The position numbers were made by a program, and so were the translations under genes. Of a stretch of 64,000 nt of DNA, positions 33,721-42,152 are shown piece after piece (the stretch's first letter is position 1; every line of letters starts with the position of its first letter). The stretch comes from Verrucomicrobiota bacterium (GTDB lineage: Bacteria; Verrucomicrobiota; Kiritimatiellia; JAHIZV01): assembly GCA_018814445.1 (NCBI GenBank), contig JAHIZV010000169.1, positions 1-64,000 of the forward strand. The letters are read 5' to 3'. The notes beneath the pieces were generated by a model. The model was not told the DNA's origin, did no database searches, and was given only the letters and a program-made list of their open reading frames with translations.

Positions 33721-34350
33721 ATGAACACGAAGCGCCGCGGCGGTTTCACATTGATGGAGTTGTTGGTGGTGATGGGCATCATCCTGCTTCTCGCGGCACT
33801 TCTGACTCCCGTTGTCACGCAGGTTCTCGAGCGGGGTCGACGGACCTACTGTCTGAATAACGTCAAGATGATCGCCACTGCGGCAACCCTTCTGTTCGCT
33901 GAATCAGAGCCTGAGCTGCCGTACCGCGGCAGTGCTTCCGGGGATTGGGGAGCGGCTGCGGCTCAGCTCATTCAATATCTTGACGAGAATACGGCAGCTT
34001 TTCACTGCCCCTCGAATAAGAAGAAGGACTTCACGTACACCTTCGTAAACAGCAAAGGAGATACGGTATCCGATTATACTAACTACGAAATGAACGGCTA
34101 CCTCTGCTCCTATGGGTCGTCGATCCGAATGGACCGGTGCATCACGTATCCTTCTGAATCCGCTTATACTTACGATGTTCCGTACACCGGTGATTCAAGT
34201 CCACATGAAACCGGTGCTAACATTGGCTATCTCGATGGTCATGCCGAGTGGCTTTCTTTGGAAAAAATGGCGCTCGACGGTGCGGAGGTCGACAAATTCT
34301 TCTGCTGGGGTCACGAGTTCTGCAAGGGCACGGCGGGCTGCGTTAACTAG
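33721..34350 (+). CDS. Prepilin-type cleavage/methylation domain protein with H-x9-DG-type C-terminus
   Basis: A 209-residue type IV pilin-like protein: GGFTLMELLVVMGIILLLAALLTPV is cut after the Gly by prepilin peptidase, followed by a globular domain with several Cys. The C-terminal GANIGYLDGHAEWLS resembles the H-X9-DG/DGH element of PVC 'DUF1559' pseudopilins. Such genes are numerous in PVC genomes, often alone and next to sugar-use genes, as here. The role is unknown (secretion or surface binding). A GH130 gene follows. Confidence 0.85.
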   Translation: MNTKRRGGFTLMELLVVMGIILLLAALLTPVVTQVLERGRRTYCLNNVKMIATAATLLFAESEPELPYRGSASGDWGAAAAQLIQYLDENTAAFHCPSNKKKDFTYTFVNSKGDTVSDYTNYEMNGYLCSYGSSIRMDRCITYPSESAYTYDVPYTGDSSPHETGANIGYLDGHAEWLSLEKMALDGAEVDKFFCWGHEFCKGTAGCVN

Positions 34351-34463
34351 GCAGTCGCAGATTGCTTCCGAAAATGACAGAGTTATTCTGGTGGGTGATT
34401 CAGGGACTCTTTCTTCTTCCTCGTGTACGTCGATATCTTCGTGGGTGAATCCCCAGTACAGTA

Positions 34464-34480
34464 TTGACATGTTTTATCAA
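34464..34480. promoter_or_regulatory. Inverted repeat TTGAY-N7-ATCAA upstream of the GH130 gene
   Basis: TTGAC-N7-ATCAA, 36 bases before the GH130 start, followed by TTC. A matching TTGAT-N7-ATCAA lies between the two divergent GH99-like genes at 39863-39879. Shared arms and spacing suggest a common regulator, perhaps the LacI-type protein encoded at 35631. Short enough to be chance. Confidence 0.4.
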
Positions 34481-34515
34481 TTCGTGTTTTTTGCGCCGTA
34501 AAGGGGGTCATTGCA

Positions 34516-35550
34516 ATGAAATTGAGAAAATACGAGAAGAATCCGATTCTAAGTCCCCGGGCCGATTCCTGGTGGGAGACTGCCTGTGTAACCAATCCGG
34601 GAGCCTGGTACGACGGTGAGAAGGTCTATATGTTGTACCGCGCCGGTCCTGATACCGACGAGCACCCTGTCTTTCTTGGACTGGCGGAAAGCTGGGACGG
34701 GTTTAACTTCGAGCGTGCCTCCGACGAGCCGGTCTTCGGTCCGTCCGAAAACTCGTTCGACGGCGGGTGCGTTGAAGATCCCCGCATTGTCAGGTTTGGC
34801 AACACCTATTTTGTTACATACGCCACGCGCATCTTCTCACCGGGAGCGTACTGGAAAAAGACGATCGCTCTGAATGCTCACAATCCGCAGTTCGCCGACG
34901 AGGCGCCGGCGACTGTGAGGAACAATCTAACGAGGACAGGTCTGGCGGCAACAAGAGACTTTCGCGAATGGTACCGCTTCGGCCCGATCACGCCGGCTTC
35001 ACAGGACGATCGCGACGTAATCATCTTTCCGGAGAAGATCGGCGGAAAATTCGCGCTCCTCCATCGTCCGTATGACTGGACCGGACCGAAATACGGCTGC
35101 GAGAAACCGTCTATCTGGCTTTCGACGTCGGATGATCTGATGACATGGTCGGGAGATCATATGCTGGCGGTCTCGACCTATGACTGGGAAGAACAGAAAG
35201 TCGGCGGAAGCACGCCGCCGGTCAAAACTGATGCAGGCTGGCTGACGCTTTATCATGGCGTCGACAACAACAACGTCTATCGTGTCGGCGCCATGCTGCT
35301 TGATCTGAATAATCCGCGCAGGATCCTCGCGCGCACACCTGAACCGATCCTGGAACCGGAAGAGGACTACGAGAAAACCGGGCTTGTCTCGAATGTCGTA
35401 TTCCCCTGCGGAAACGTTGTTATCAAGAATGAATTCATCGTCTACTACGGTGGCGCCGACACGCACTGCTGCGTCGCCAGTGCCCCCCTCGACGAACTGG
35501 TGGCCCACGTTCTTGATCATCCGTGGCAAGTGGCCAAAGCGGGACAATAG
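34516..35550 (+). CDS. GH130 beta-mannoside phosphorylase/glycosidase
   Basis: A 344-residue five-bladed beta-propeller enzyme: KNPILSPRADSWWETACVTNPGAWYDGEKVYMLYRAG is the entry blade. The catalytic Asp lies in GGCVEDPRIVRFG (about residue 80), and RDVIIFPEKIGGKF and GGSTPPVKTDAGWLTLYHGV are family motifs. GH130 enzymes phosphorolyse or hydrolyse beta-mannosides such as mannosyl-glucose or 1,2-mannobiose. No signal peptide, so it is cytoplasmic. It is followed by a LacI regulator and by GH99/71-like genes; together they hint at mannan-type glycan use. Confidence 0.93.
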   Translation: MKLRKYEKNPILSPRADSWWETACVTNPGAWYDGEKVYMLYRAGPDTDEHPVFLGLAESWDGFNFERASDEPVFGPSENSFDGGCVEDPRIVRFGNTYFVTYATRIFSPGAYWKKTIALNAHNPQFADEAPATVRNNLTRTGLAATRDFREWYRFGPITPASQDDRDVIIFPEKIGGKFALLHRPYDWTGPKYGCEKPSIWLSTSDDLMTWSGDHMLAVSTYDWEEQKVGGSTPPVKTDAGWLTLYHGVDNNNVYRVGAMLLDLNNPRRILARTPEPILEPEEDYEKTGLVSNVVFPCGNVVIKNEFIVYYGGADTHCCVASAPLDELVAHVLDHPWQVAKAGQ

Positions 35551-35630
35551 GAAGAGGCGGAAGCGGCGATCCACCGGCCGTCCACAGAAACCGCTGGCTA
35601 TCGTGTATTATTTGTAATAGAGATGAATAA

Positions 35631-36620
35631 ATGCCCAGAGGGAATACAGCGTCCGACACGGCTTCAGGGGCTTCAATCTACGATGTTGCCGAGAAGGCCG
35701 GAGTCTCGATTGTCACGGTGTCACGTGTGTTCAACGACTATCCGCATGTGAGTACGAAGATGCGTGATCGCGTGCTGGCCGCCGCGCGCGATGTCGGCTA
35801 CACCCCCCGCCTGGTATCGAAACCGAAGATTCTGGCCGTCATAGTCGGGCACCTTGAGTATCTGACGGCCGGTGATTACAAAACGCGTCTCATTCTTCAG
35901 CTTGTCCGTGAATCCTCGAAACACGGGTACCTGATCGAGTTCATTCCGCATTCTTCCGCCTATCTCGCAACGAAGAGTCTTGTCGATGGAGTCATTGAGA
36001 TCGGGCTGACGGAAGAGGAGACCGCCATGCTGGATCTTCCGCCGGTCCCCACGGTTCTTGTCAACAAACGGGCCGAAGACGTCACGCATTCAACCGTATG
36101 CTCCGATCACTACCGGGAGGCGAAGGTGGCTACGGAATATCTGCTGGAAAAGGGCCACTCCCGCATCGCTCTTGTACTGGATGAGTTGAAAGGATGGGGG
36201 GTGGAGAATCGGGCCTCAGGCTATCGGGATACTCTGCTGAATGCCTCCGTCGACTCTGAGCCTTTGATTTTCTCCGCGGAGGACTCTCCGGCGTCCGAGG
36301 TCACAGATCAGATTATCACAGCGAAGTGCACTGCGGCGCTTCTCCTGACAGACAACGCGGGACTCGAGATTGTCGACTGTCTCACAAATGTGAAGGGCCT
36401 GCGCATTCCTGATGACATCTCCGTCATAACGATTGAAAACAAGTCAGCAAGCGCCTTCTTCAATCCGCGCCTGACGACGATCGACCAGCCTCTCAAGGAT
36501 ATTGCCGCCGACATTGTGAAGGAAATCTCCGCAGCCGGTGACGAGCAGGGGAGAATATTTCACCACGTATTTGAAAGCCGCTTGATCAAGCGCGACTCTG
36601 TCTCTACCGTGACGTCCTGA
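35631..36620 (+). CDS. LacI-family transcriptional regulator 1
   Basis: A 329-residue repressor: N-terminal HTH SIYDVAEKAGVSIVTVSRVFNDYPHVS with the hinge helix RVLAAARDVGYTPR, then a periplasmic-binding-protein-like effector domain (VIVGHL, HSRIALVLDEL, NPRLTTIDQPL). It probably controls the flanking glycan genes. The start codon follows AGAGATGAATAA without a strong SD. It lies 80 bases after the GH130 gene and 20 bases before the secreted unknown-family gene. Confidence 0.93.
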   Translation: MPRGNTASDTASGASIYDVAEKAGVSIVTVSRVFNDYPHVSTKMRDRVLAAARDVGYTPRLVSKPKILAVIVGHLEYLTAGDYKTRLILQLVRESSKHGYLIEFIPHSSAYLATKSLVDGVIEIGLTEEETAMLDLPPVPTVLVNKRAEDVTHSTVCSDHYREAKVATEYLLEKGHSRIALVLDELKGWGVENRASGYRDTLLNASVDSEPLIFSAEDSPASEVTDQIITAKCTAALLLTDNAGLEIVDCLTNVKGLRIPDDISVITIENKSASAFFNPRLTTIDQPLKDIAADIVKEISAAGDEQGRIFHHVFESRLIKRDSVSTVTS

Positions 36621-36639
36621 GTCTCTGCGGGCGATTGTT

Positions 36640-37524
36640 ATGAAGCCTTCTTTTCACTTTCTGGTCTTGCTGGCTTTGATCTCGACGTCTCGTTCGGAAA
36701 CCGTGGTTCTCTTTGACGCTGTATCAGAAGGCGAGATCCCCTGGGTGTGGGGAACCGCCAGATTGCGGGTCGATGAAACCGTACTGACACTCACGGAGTC
36801 CGACCGCTTTGGAAGCAGTGGTGGAACCCATATGGACAACCCACTGCCCTATCTTCCCGGCGGCGTGATTGATTTCTCCGTGGAATCAGTGGTCAAGGGC
36901 CGCTACACGCTTCAACTTGATAACGTCAAAGACCATGGAGTTCTGGAGTCCGTTCGTCTCGTGCCTTCGGCAACGAACACGGGCTCGCGATCCTTCTCGC
37001 TCAAGGATGCCGGCTTCAAGAAACCGTGCCGCACATTCGTCATAGTTCTTGCGGTGGAGGGTGAAGGAGCCGAAACGCATATCCGGGATCTTCGGTATTC
37101 GGTCGAGATACTGCCCGACCAGATTCTGCTCGATGAAGAGTTCAAGAATCAAAACGCTTGGGAGTGTTTTGATCTCGTTGCCGCTTCTGAGCGCGATGAC
37201 ATCAGGATTCAGACTGTTGAAGGAAAGACATGCGGATCAATGCTGCACACGTCCCGTCTCGAGAAGAGTGACGACCAAGTGCTGTATGTCCATCTCACCG
37301 GAGGCACGAACGCGACAGTCAGTGTTCAGATCACTTCCTTTGATGCCAAAGGTCAGTATGCCGGGTCCGTCGATGCTGTTGAACGCGCCAAAGACGGATG
37401 GTATGCGGTGCGACTTGACGGACTTCGCTGGCCGGAAGGAAGCGTCTCGTACCAGCTCAAATTATGGCTGGTGGGAAGCGACAACGCCTCAGCAGTAATA
37501 GACCGTTTAATGGTCACGAACTGA
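36640..37524 (+). CDS. Secreted protein of an unrecognised family, paralogue A
   Basis: A 294-residue protein with signal peptide (FLVLLALISTSRS-ET). The mature part appears all-beta: two similar halves, each a sandwich-like domain, with the motifs VLFDAVSEGEIPWVWG, VVKGRYTLQL, YSVEILPDQILLDEEF and SYQLKLWLVGSDNAS. It is clearly homologous, end to end, to the product of 41203-42096. I do not recognise a family. It probably binds a glycan or sits at the cell surface; the location between LacI and sensor genes suggests a role in sugar use. Confidence 0.75.
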   Translation: MKPSFHFLVLLALISTSRSETVVLFDAVSEGEIPWVWGTARLRVDETVLTLTESDRFGSSGGTHMDNPLPYLPGGVIDFSVESVVKGRYTLQLDNVKDHGVLESVRLVPSATNTGSRSFSLKDAGFKKPCRTFVIVLAVEGEGAETHIRDLRYSVEILPDQILLDEEFKNQNAWECFDLVAASERDDIRIQTVEGKTCGSMLHTSRLEKSDDQVLYVHLTGGTNATVSVQITSFDAKGQYAGSVDAVERAKDGWYAVRLDGLRWPEGSVSYQLKLWLVGSDNASAVIDRLMVTN

Positions 37525-37602
37525 CTCTATTTGATCGCCAGCCATGCTCTTATGGGTGTAGAGTTAATCAATCAGCAGAGCCATGGAGAACCGATTTTTG
37601 CC

Positions 37603-38631
37603 ATGCGCGTACCAATTGGAAGAAAGCTGTTCTTAAGTCATTTGATCGCTGTCATCTTCGTCTCCGGCAGCATCGGAAGCTATTTCTACTTCAGCGCGAA
37701 CCGCAGTCTGATGCAGAGTCTGCAGACGCGGCTCAAGAACAGCGCCGCTATCATAAGCGTGTCGCTGTCGGCCCGCGACCTGTCCGGTATTGACAGCAAA
37801 GATGACGTGTCGGACCCCACATATCTCTCCCTCCTGGACACACTGCGGAGAATGCGCCGAAGCAATCCTGACATCGCGTATCTATATGTGATGCGTAGAG
37901 TCGATGGCGGCGTTCAGTTTGTGGTCGATTCAGACGAAACAGAGGAACAGGCTCTACCCGGCCAGCCCTATGAAGACGTTGTACCGGCTCTTCTTGAGGG
38001 CTTTGACATCCCCTCGGTCGACGACGATATCTACTCGGACGAGTGGGGTTCATTTCTGTCCGGCTACGCGCCGATCGGCGGCGGTAACGGGGACTACCTC
38101 ATCGGCATCGACATGCGCGCGGATGAAGTCGCTCAGAAGTTCAAGTATCTGCGTCTGTCCGGATTGATTTCCCTCGTGTTCTCCGTGGTCCTTGCCCTTG
38201 TTTTCGGAAACCTCGTCTCGCGGCGTTTTGTGAAGGGCATTCATGCTCTTATCGTGGCCTGTAGAAACATGGCCGACGGTCGGCACATGAAGGAATTGGA
38301 CATCCGGACGGGAGATGAGTTCGACAGCCTGATCGAGGCGTTCAACACGATGTCGGGGAAGTTGAATCACTCCCGGAAAGAACTCGAGGAATCCAATGAA
38401 CAACTCGAGAATCGAGTTCGAGAACGAACCCGCGAGCTGCAGGAGTCGCTTGACCGGGTGAAGCAACTCTCCGGTCTTCTGCCCATCTGCGCAAACTGCA
38501 AAAGTATCCGTGACGACAAAGGCTACTGGCGCCAGGTCGAGGGCTATCTGCAGGAACACTCCGAAGCGGTATTCACGCACGGCATATGTCCCAAGTGCAT
38601 GAAAGCACTCTATCCCGACCAGGCAGACTAA
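37603..38631 (+). CDS. Membrane sensor: periplasmic domain, HAMP and C-terminal CxxC domain
   Basis: From the ATG at 37603 (MRVPIGRKLFLSHL), 342 residues. Transmembrane helix 1 (about 10-30), a periplasmic sensor of ~150 residues (SNPDIAYLYVMRRVDGGVQFVVDSD resembles Cache-type modules), helix 2 (about 195-215), HAMP, then a coiled coil and the ending LLPICANCKSIRDDKGYWRQVEGY and HGICPKCMKALY. That ending, with CxxC pairs, is a common C-terminal tail in receiver/PP2C and other signalling proteins. No kinase, cyclase or phosphatase domain is present, so output must go through a partner. Function in sugar sensing is inferred from context only. Confidence 0.78.
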   Translation: MRVPIGRKLFLSHLIAVIFVSGSIGSYFYFSANRSLMQSLQTRLKNSAAIISVSLSARDLSGIDSKDDVSDPTYLSLLDTLRRMRRSNPDIAYLYVMRRVDGGVQFVVDSDETEEQALPGQPYEDVVPALLEGFDIPSVDDDIYSDEWGSFLSGYAPIGGGNGDYLIGIDMRADEVAQKFKYLRLSGLISLVFSVVLALVFGNLVSRRFVKGIHALIVACRNMADGRHMKELDIRTGDEFDSLIEAFNTMSGKLNHSRKELEESNEQLENRVRERTRELQESLDRVKQLSGLLPICANCKSIRDDKGYWRQVEGYLQEHSEAVFTHGICPKCMKALYPDQAD

Positions 38632-38633
38632 GG

Positions 38634-38669
38634 GTCAGACACTGAAATATTGAATATTCAGTGTCTGAC
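38634..38669. terminator. Bidirectional terminator-like hairpin between convergent genes
   Basis: Perfect 13 bp inverted repeat GTCAGACACTGAA / TTCAGTGTCTGAC (38634-38646 and 38657-38669) with a 10-base loop; T-run beyond on the plus strand. It overlaps the stop codon of the minus-strand GH99-like gene (38658). Confidence 0.75.
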
Positions 38670-39806
38670 ACTGAATTTTTCCCAGAGCGCCCTTGCTTCG
38701 GTGAGCTTGTCCCGGCATACCGCCAGAGGCGTTCTGCCATAATCACGGGTTGGTTCGAGGGTTGTGGTCTCAGCGTAGTCATTCCAGGTGACTAGTTGAA
38801 TCAGGGGGGCCGGCACGCACGCAGAAGGGTCACCGTCAGCCCATTTCCTGAGGTAGTCCAGGTAGACCTGCCATGTAAGATCCAGGGTGTTGCCGACGCT
38901 TGTTTCGCGGCAAATTACTCCGGGGCGAATATGGGGACTGCCGGGATCATTGGCCCAGGCCCAGACAACGAGCTGATTGTTGAAGCCCGGCCAAACGCCA
39001 TGCATGATATAGGAGCATTCGGAATTCTCAGCATTGGCCTTTCGGTATATGCCGCGCAGATAGTCCAATCCGCAGTTGTCCGGGTCACTCCAGCAGTAGG
39101 GACTGTCGAGGTCAACAGTCTCCCTGTCCGGCTGCACCCACGCATAGCAGGCGTCCTCACCTTTTCCTTGCGGATCACCGCTCCAGAGCAGATCGGCGCC
39201 GCCCACACCGAAAACCTCGTCCAGTGCTTCCCTGAACGCCCGACAGTTGTCGCCGTACGGAAAGATCGAGAAAACGGGTCTACCATCTCTCAGCAGGTAG
39301 ACATCCGTGATCAGATGCTCCCTGACGAAGGTCAGATCTTCAAGAAGCGACTGCGGCTTCTTCCCTTCTGTCGGCCATTGAGCCTGGGAGTCGAATGAGA
39401 TGAAGTAGTAGAAGGGATGGTCCGGATTTTCGGTATTCCATTTCTTGAGCCCGCGCAGCCAGTGAAGTGTAATCACGTTCTCGACAGAGTACTTGCCGTA
39501 CCAGTTGATGATGAAGCCCTGCACGCCGTAATCAAGCGCCGTCCGAATCTGCCATTCGATGATGTCCGGATTGCGTGAATCGTAGATGCCTATCTCCGGA
39601 ACATGATGATGCGTTCGCTTGTACCCCGCGCGGCTGTCATTCCAGTGTCGCATGTCCTCAATCGGCGCCTTCCAGTCGAGCTTGACCTCGTCATCCGGAT
39701 GAAGAGGAAAACCATCGGCCGTGATCGTGAACCACGGGACGAAGTGACCGAACATCAAGGGCAGAGTCAGAGATTCCCCGTTACTGTTTTCTGTATGAAA
39801 CTTCAT
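38658..39806 (-). CDS. GH99/GH71-like glycoside hydrolase
   Basis: A 382-residue TIM-barrel-like enzyme without signal peptide: GHFVPWFTITADGFPL, then VQGFIINWYGKYS, PVFSIFPYG, and the C-terminal VTWNDYAETTTLEPT, which matches the W-N-D/E-x-x-E-x-x-x-x-E-P end of the GH99 endo-mannosidase/GH71 group. The substrate is probably an alpha-linked mannan or glucan. It is divergent from a second, secreted member of the same family at 39917, with the shared inverted repeat at 39863-39879 between the two. Confidence 0.78.
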   Translation of the reverse strand: MKFHTENSNGESLTLPLMFGHFVPWFTITADGFPLHPDDEVKLDWKAPIEDMRHWNDSRAGYKRTHHHVPEIGIYDSRNPDIIEWQIRTALDYGVQGFIINWYGKYSVENVITLHWLRGLKKWNTENPDHPFYYFISFDSQAQWPTEGKKPQSLLEDLTFVREHLITDVYLLRDGRPVFSIFPYGDNCRAFREALDEVFGVGGADLLWSGDPQGKGEDACYAWVQPDRETVDLDSPYCWSDPDNCGLDYLRGIYRKANAENSECSYIMHGVWPGFNNQLVVWAWANDPGSPHIRPGVICRETSVGNTLDLTWQVYLDYLRKWADGDPSACVPAPLIQLVTWNDYAETTTLEPTRDYGRTPLAVCRDKLTEARALWEKFSVRH

Positions 39807-39862
39807 TCCTGTTTCCGACGGCTCCTGCTAATGGGCGACTATAGAGCGCAACGGTAAACCTG

Positions 39863-39879
39863 TTGATTAAGCTTATCAA
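39863..39879. promoter_or_regulatory. Inverted repeat TTGAY-N7-ATCAA between divergent GH99-like genes
   Basis: TTGAT-N7-ATCAA. It sits in the 110 bp region shared by both promoters, 54 bases from the plus-strand ATG and 57 from the minus-strand one. Same pattern as 34464-34480 upstream of GH130. Confidence 0.4.
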
Positions 39880-39916
39880 TTGATTTCAGTGCCTTTTTCT
39901 GGTAGTCTCCACAGCC

Positions 39917-41182
39917 ATGACATCAACATATACCTCTATTCCCTTTATCCTTGCATCCGTCCTTCTCTGCACAATGATATCGCCCGCGAAATCCCATGGC
40001 GAGAAGCCTATGGTCTTCGCCCACTATATGCCCTGGTTCCGCGCTGAGAAGGAGGCGGACGGATTCATCACATGGGATCACTGGCAATGGTTCGGCAAGG
40101 GGCCGAAACATGATCCAGATGATATAGACGAAGATGGGCGGCGTGATATTGCCTCGGTTTTCTATCCTCTGATAGGCCCCTACGATGGACGGGATCCCGA
40201 CGTGTTGGAATATCATTTTCTGACGGCGAAGCTTGCGGGGATCGACGGGTTCATCGCGGACTGGTACGGACCCGGCAATTATTCTGACGAAGTCTTTGCG
40301 GCGATGGTTAGAACCGCCGAGCACTACGGTATGAAAGTCGCGATCTGTCTGGAGGAGAAATCCTTCTTCCCCGCCTATTCCAAAGCGACAAGCCGAGAGG
40401 AAGTGATGGCCGTAGCGGCGAACCAGATTCGGCATGTGCTGAATACTCACGCCGGGTCGCCGGCCTACTTGAGAAGGAACGGCGATCCCGTCTTTTTCAT
40501 GTTTAACAACCACGAAAATGGTGCACTGGGAAGCCACATCCTCACACACGAAGAGATCAAGGCCGTTCTGGATGGTATTGAAGAGGAGGACGTGCTCCTT
40601 GTGCGCGGGTATCTCGATATGCACTACGCCGGCATTGCCCGAGGGGGATACCTCTGGTGCGACAGTCCCTCCGGCCGGGAGAACTTCTACAAACACGTTC
40701 CTGAGGCGCGGGAGAAAGGCGTCGAGTACATCGTCGGGGTCGCAAACCCGGGTTTTGACGACTCCGGAGTCTGGGGTTGGGGCGGGAGCCCCCGGATTAC
40801 CGATCGCCGCGGCACGAAGTAATATGAGGAAAACTGGCAGGAAGTGCTTAAGTACAAACCTGATGCGGTGCAGATCGTGACCTGGAACGATTTCGAGGAG
40901 GGCACGACCATCGAGCCGACCGTAGAGTACGAATTTCAGTTCCTCGACTTGACCGAGCGCTTCGTATCCGCTTTTAGTGGGCGCAAAGAAGACCTGAGGA
41001 ACAACGCCTGGCCGTATAGAATCTATCAATTGCGGAAGCATCTCGCCGGGATCGTTGATGCAGACAGAGGGAGAAGGTGGTCAGACAAAATGGACGGCTT
41101 TGCAGGAGATCTGGGCGGTGGAAAAAGTTTCCTGATGGGCCTGAAGCTCTGGTATCTTGAAGTGCGAATACGGTCACTTTGA
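39917..41182 (+). pseudogene. GH99/GH71-like secreted glycoside hydrolase, interrupted by an in-frame stop
   Basis: The first 301 codons encode a signal peptide and most of a GH99/71-like domain (VFAHYMPWFRAEKEADGF, DGFIADWYGPGNYSDEVF, PVFFMFNNHENG, GVANPGFDDSGVWGWGG). At 40820-40822 a TAA stop interrupts the frame. The same frame continues at once with YEENWQEVLKYKPD and VTWNDFEEGTTIEPT, the expected C-terminal catalytic motif, and runs to 41182. An intact product would have about 421 residues. TAA is not a recoding codon in known systems, so a recent nonsense mutation (or an assembly error) is likely. A truncated product without the C-terminal catalytic residues may be made. Confidence 0.8.
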
Positions 41183-41202
41183 TTGTTGAGGGAGATTTCC
41201 GG

Positions 41203-42096
41203 ATGAAGAGACTTTTCTTATGGGCCGCCTTGTCAGCCTTGGTCCTTTCATGTGCGCATGCCGAGGATCTGACGCTATTCAGCGCGGCAGAGGCCGGCGC
41301 GGACGCATGGAGTTGGGGCGGGGCTCGTGTGAAAGCTTCGGGTGATAATCTGTTGCTTACAGAGAACAACCGCTATGGCCCTTACGGCGATGCTTTCGTT
41401 TCGGATCATCTTCCCTACATTCCGTCGGCCACAATCAAGCTTGATGTAGCAAAGGTCGTCGCCGGTAAATACACGCTTCAGGCGGTATGCTTTGACGGCG
41501 CCAGCGTGCTCAGGTCCGTGGATATCGTTGCGACTTCGTCAAAGACCGGGCCGCAGATGCTGAGCATGTCGGAATCCCGTATTCCCCGCGGGACCGATTC
41601 AATCGTTCTGAAGATATGGGTGGTTGAGGAAGAGGGGGCCGCGATCGAACTGAAAGACCTGACCTACTCGGTCAGTATCAAGAGCGAGTACGTTCTTCTT
41701 GATTCTGATTTCAGAGATGCTTCTTCATGGGAAGCGGACGGCGTCACCCTCACGCCTGGAGATGACAAAGCCGTGCTGACTTTGCAGGACGGCAAGGAAT
41801 TCGGCTCGCTCCTGCATAACGCGACGTTTCAGAAACAGGGCGGAAAACTTGTGTTGATCAAGCTCGCAGACGTTGAATCGGCCCGGCTTACACTCCAGAT
41901 CCTGGTCTTTGATCGCCAGGGGAAATACCTGCATCCTGTCGATATAGCGAAGGACTTGAGTTCCGGCTGGCATGGCTTTCTCACGCGCGATATCACGTGG
42001 CCTGAGGAGGCGGGGACGTTCAGATTCAAGCTCTGGCTGTCCGGTGACAAAGGGGGCAGCGCAAGTCCCGAGCGGCTGTTGGTGGTGGCGAGATAA
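41203..42096 (+). CDS. Secreted protein of an unrecognised family, paralogue B
   Basis: A 297-residue product from the ATG at 41203 (GAGGGAG upstream). Signal peptide ALSALVLSCAHA-ED. It aligns over its whole length to paralogue A (36640-37524): LTLFSAAEAGADAWSWGGAR matches VVLFDAVSEGEIPWVWGTAR, VVAGKYTLQ matches VVKGRYTLQ, and FRFKLWLSGDKGGSA matches YQLKLWLVGSDNASA. Two beta-rich halves are apparent. It lies 20 bases after the broken GH99-like gene, suggesting joint transcription. Function unknown. Confidence 0.75.
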   Translation: MKRLFLWAALSALVLSCAHAEDLTLFSAAEAGADAWSWGGARVKASGDNLLLTENNRYGPYGDAFVSDHLPYIPSATIKLDVAKVVAGKYTLQAVCFDGASVLRSVDIVATSSKTGPQMLSMSESRIPRGTDSIVLKIWVVEEEGAAIELKDLTYSVSIKSEYVLLDSDFRDASSWEADGVTLTPGDDKAVLTLQDGKEFGSLLHNATFQKQGGKLVLIKLADVESARLTLQILVFDRQGKYLHPVDIAKDLSSGWHGFLTRDITWPEEAGTFRFKLWLSGDKGGSASPERLLVVAR

Positions 42097-42152
42097 TCGG
42101 ACACCAGATACCGGAAGACGGATTTCGGATGGCGTCGTGAGCGAATTCGGCA

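Noticed and set aside
39917-41182. Recoding (readthrough) of the in-frame stop
   Set aside because: The codon is TAA, while known selenocysteine and pyrrolysine recoding use TGA and TAG, and no hairpin typical of SECIS was seen.
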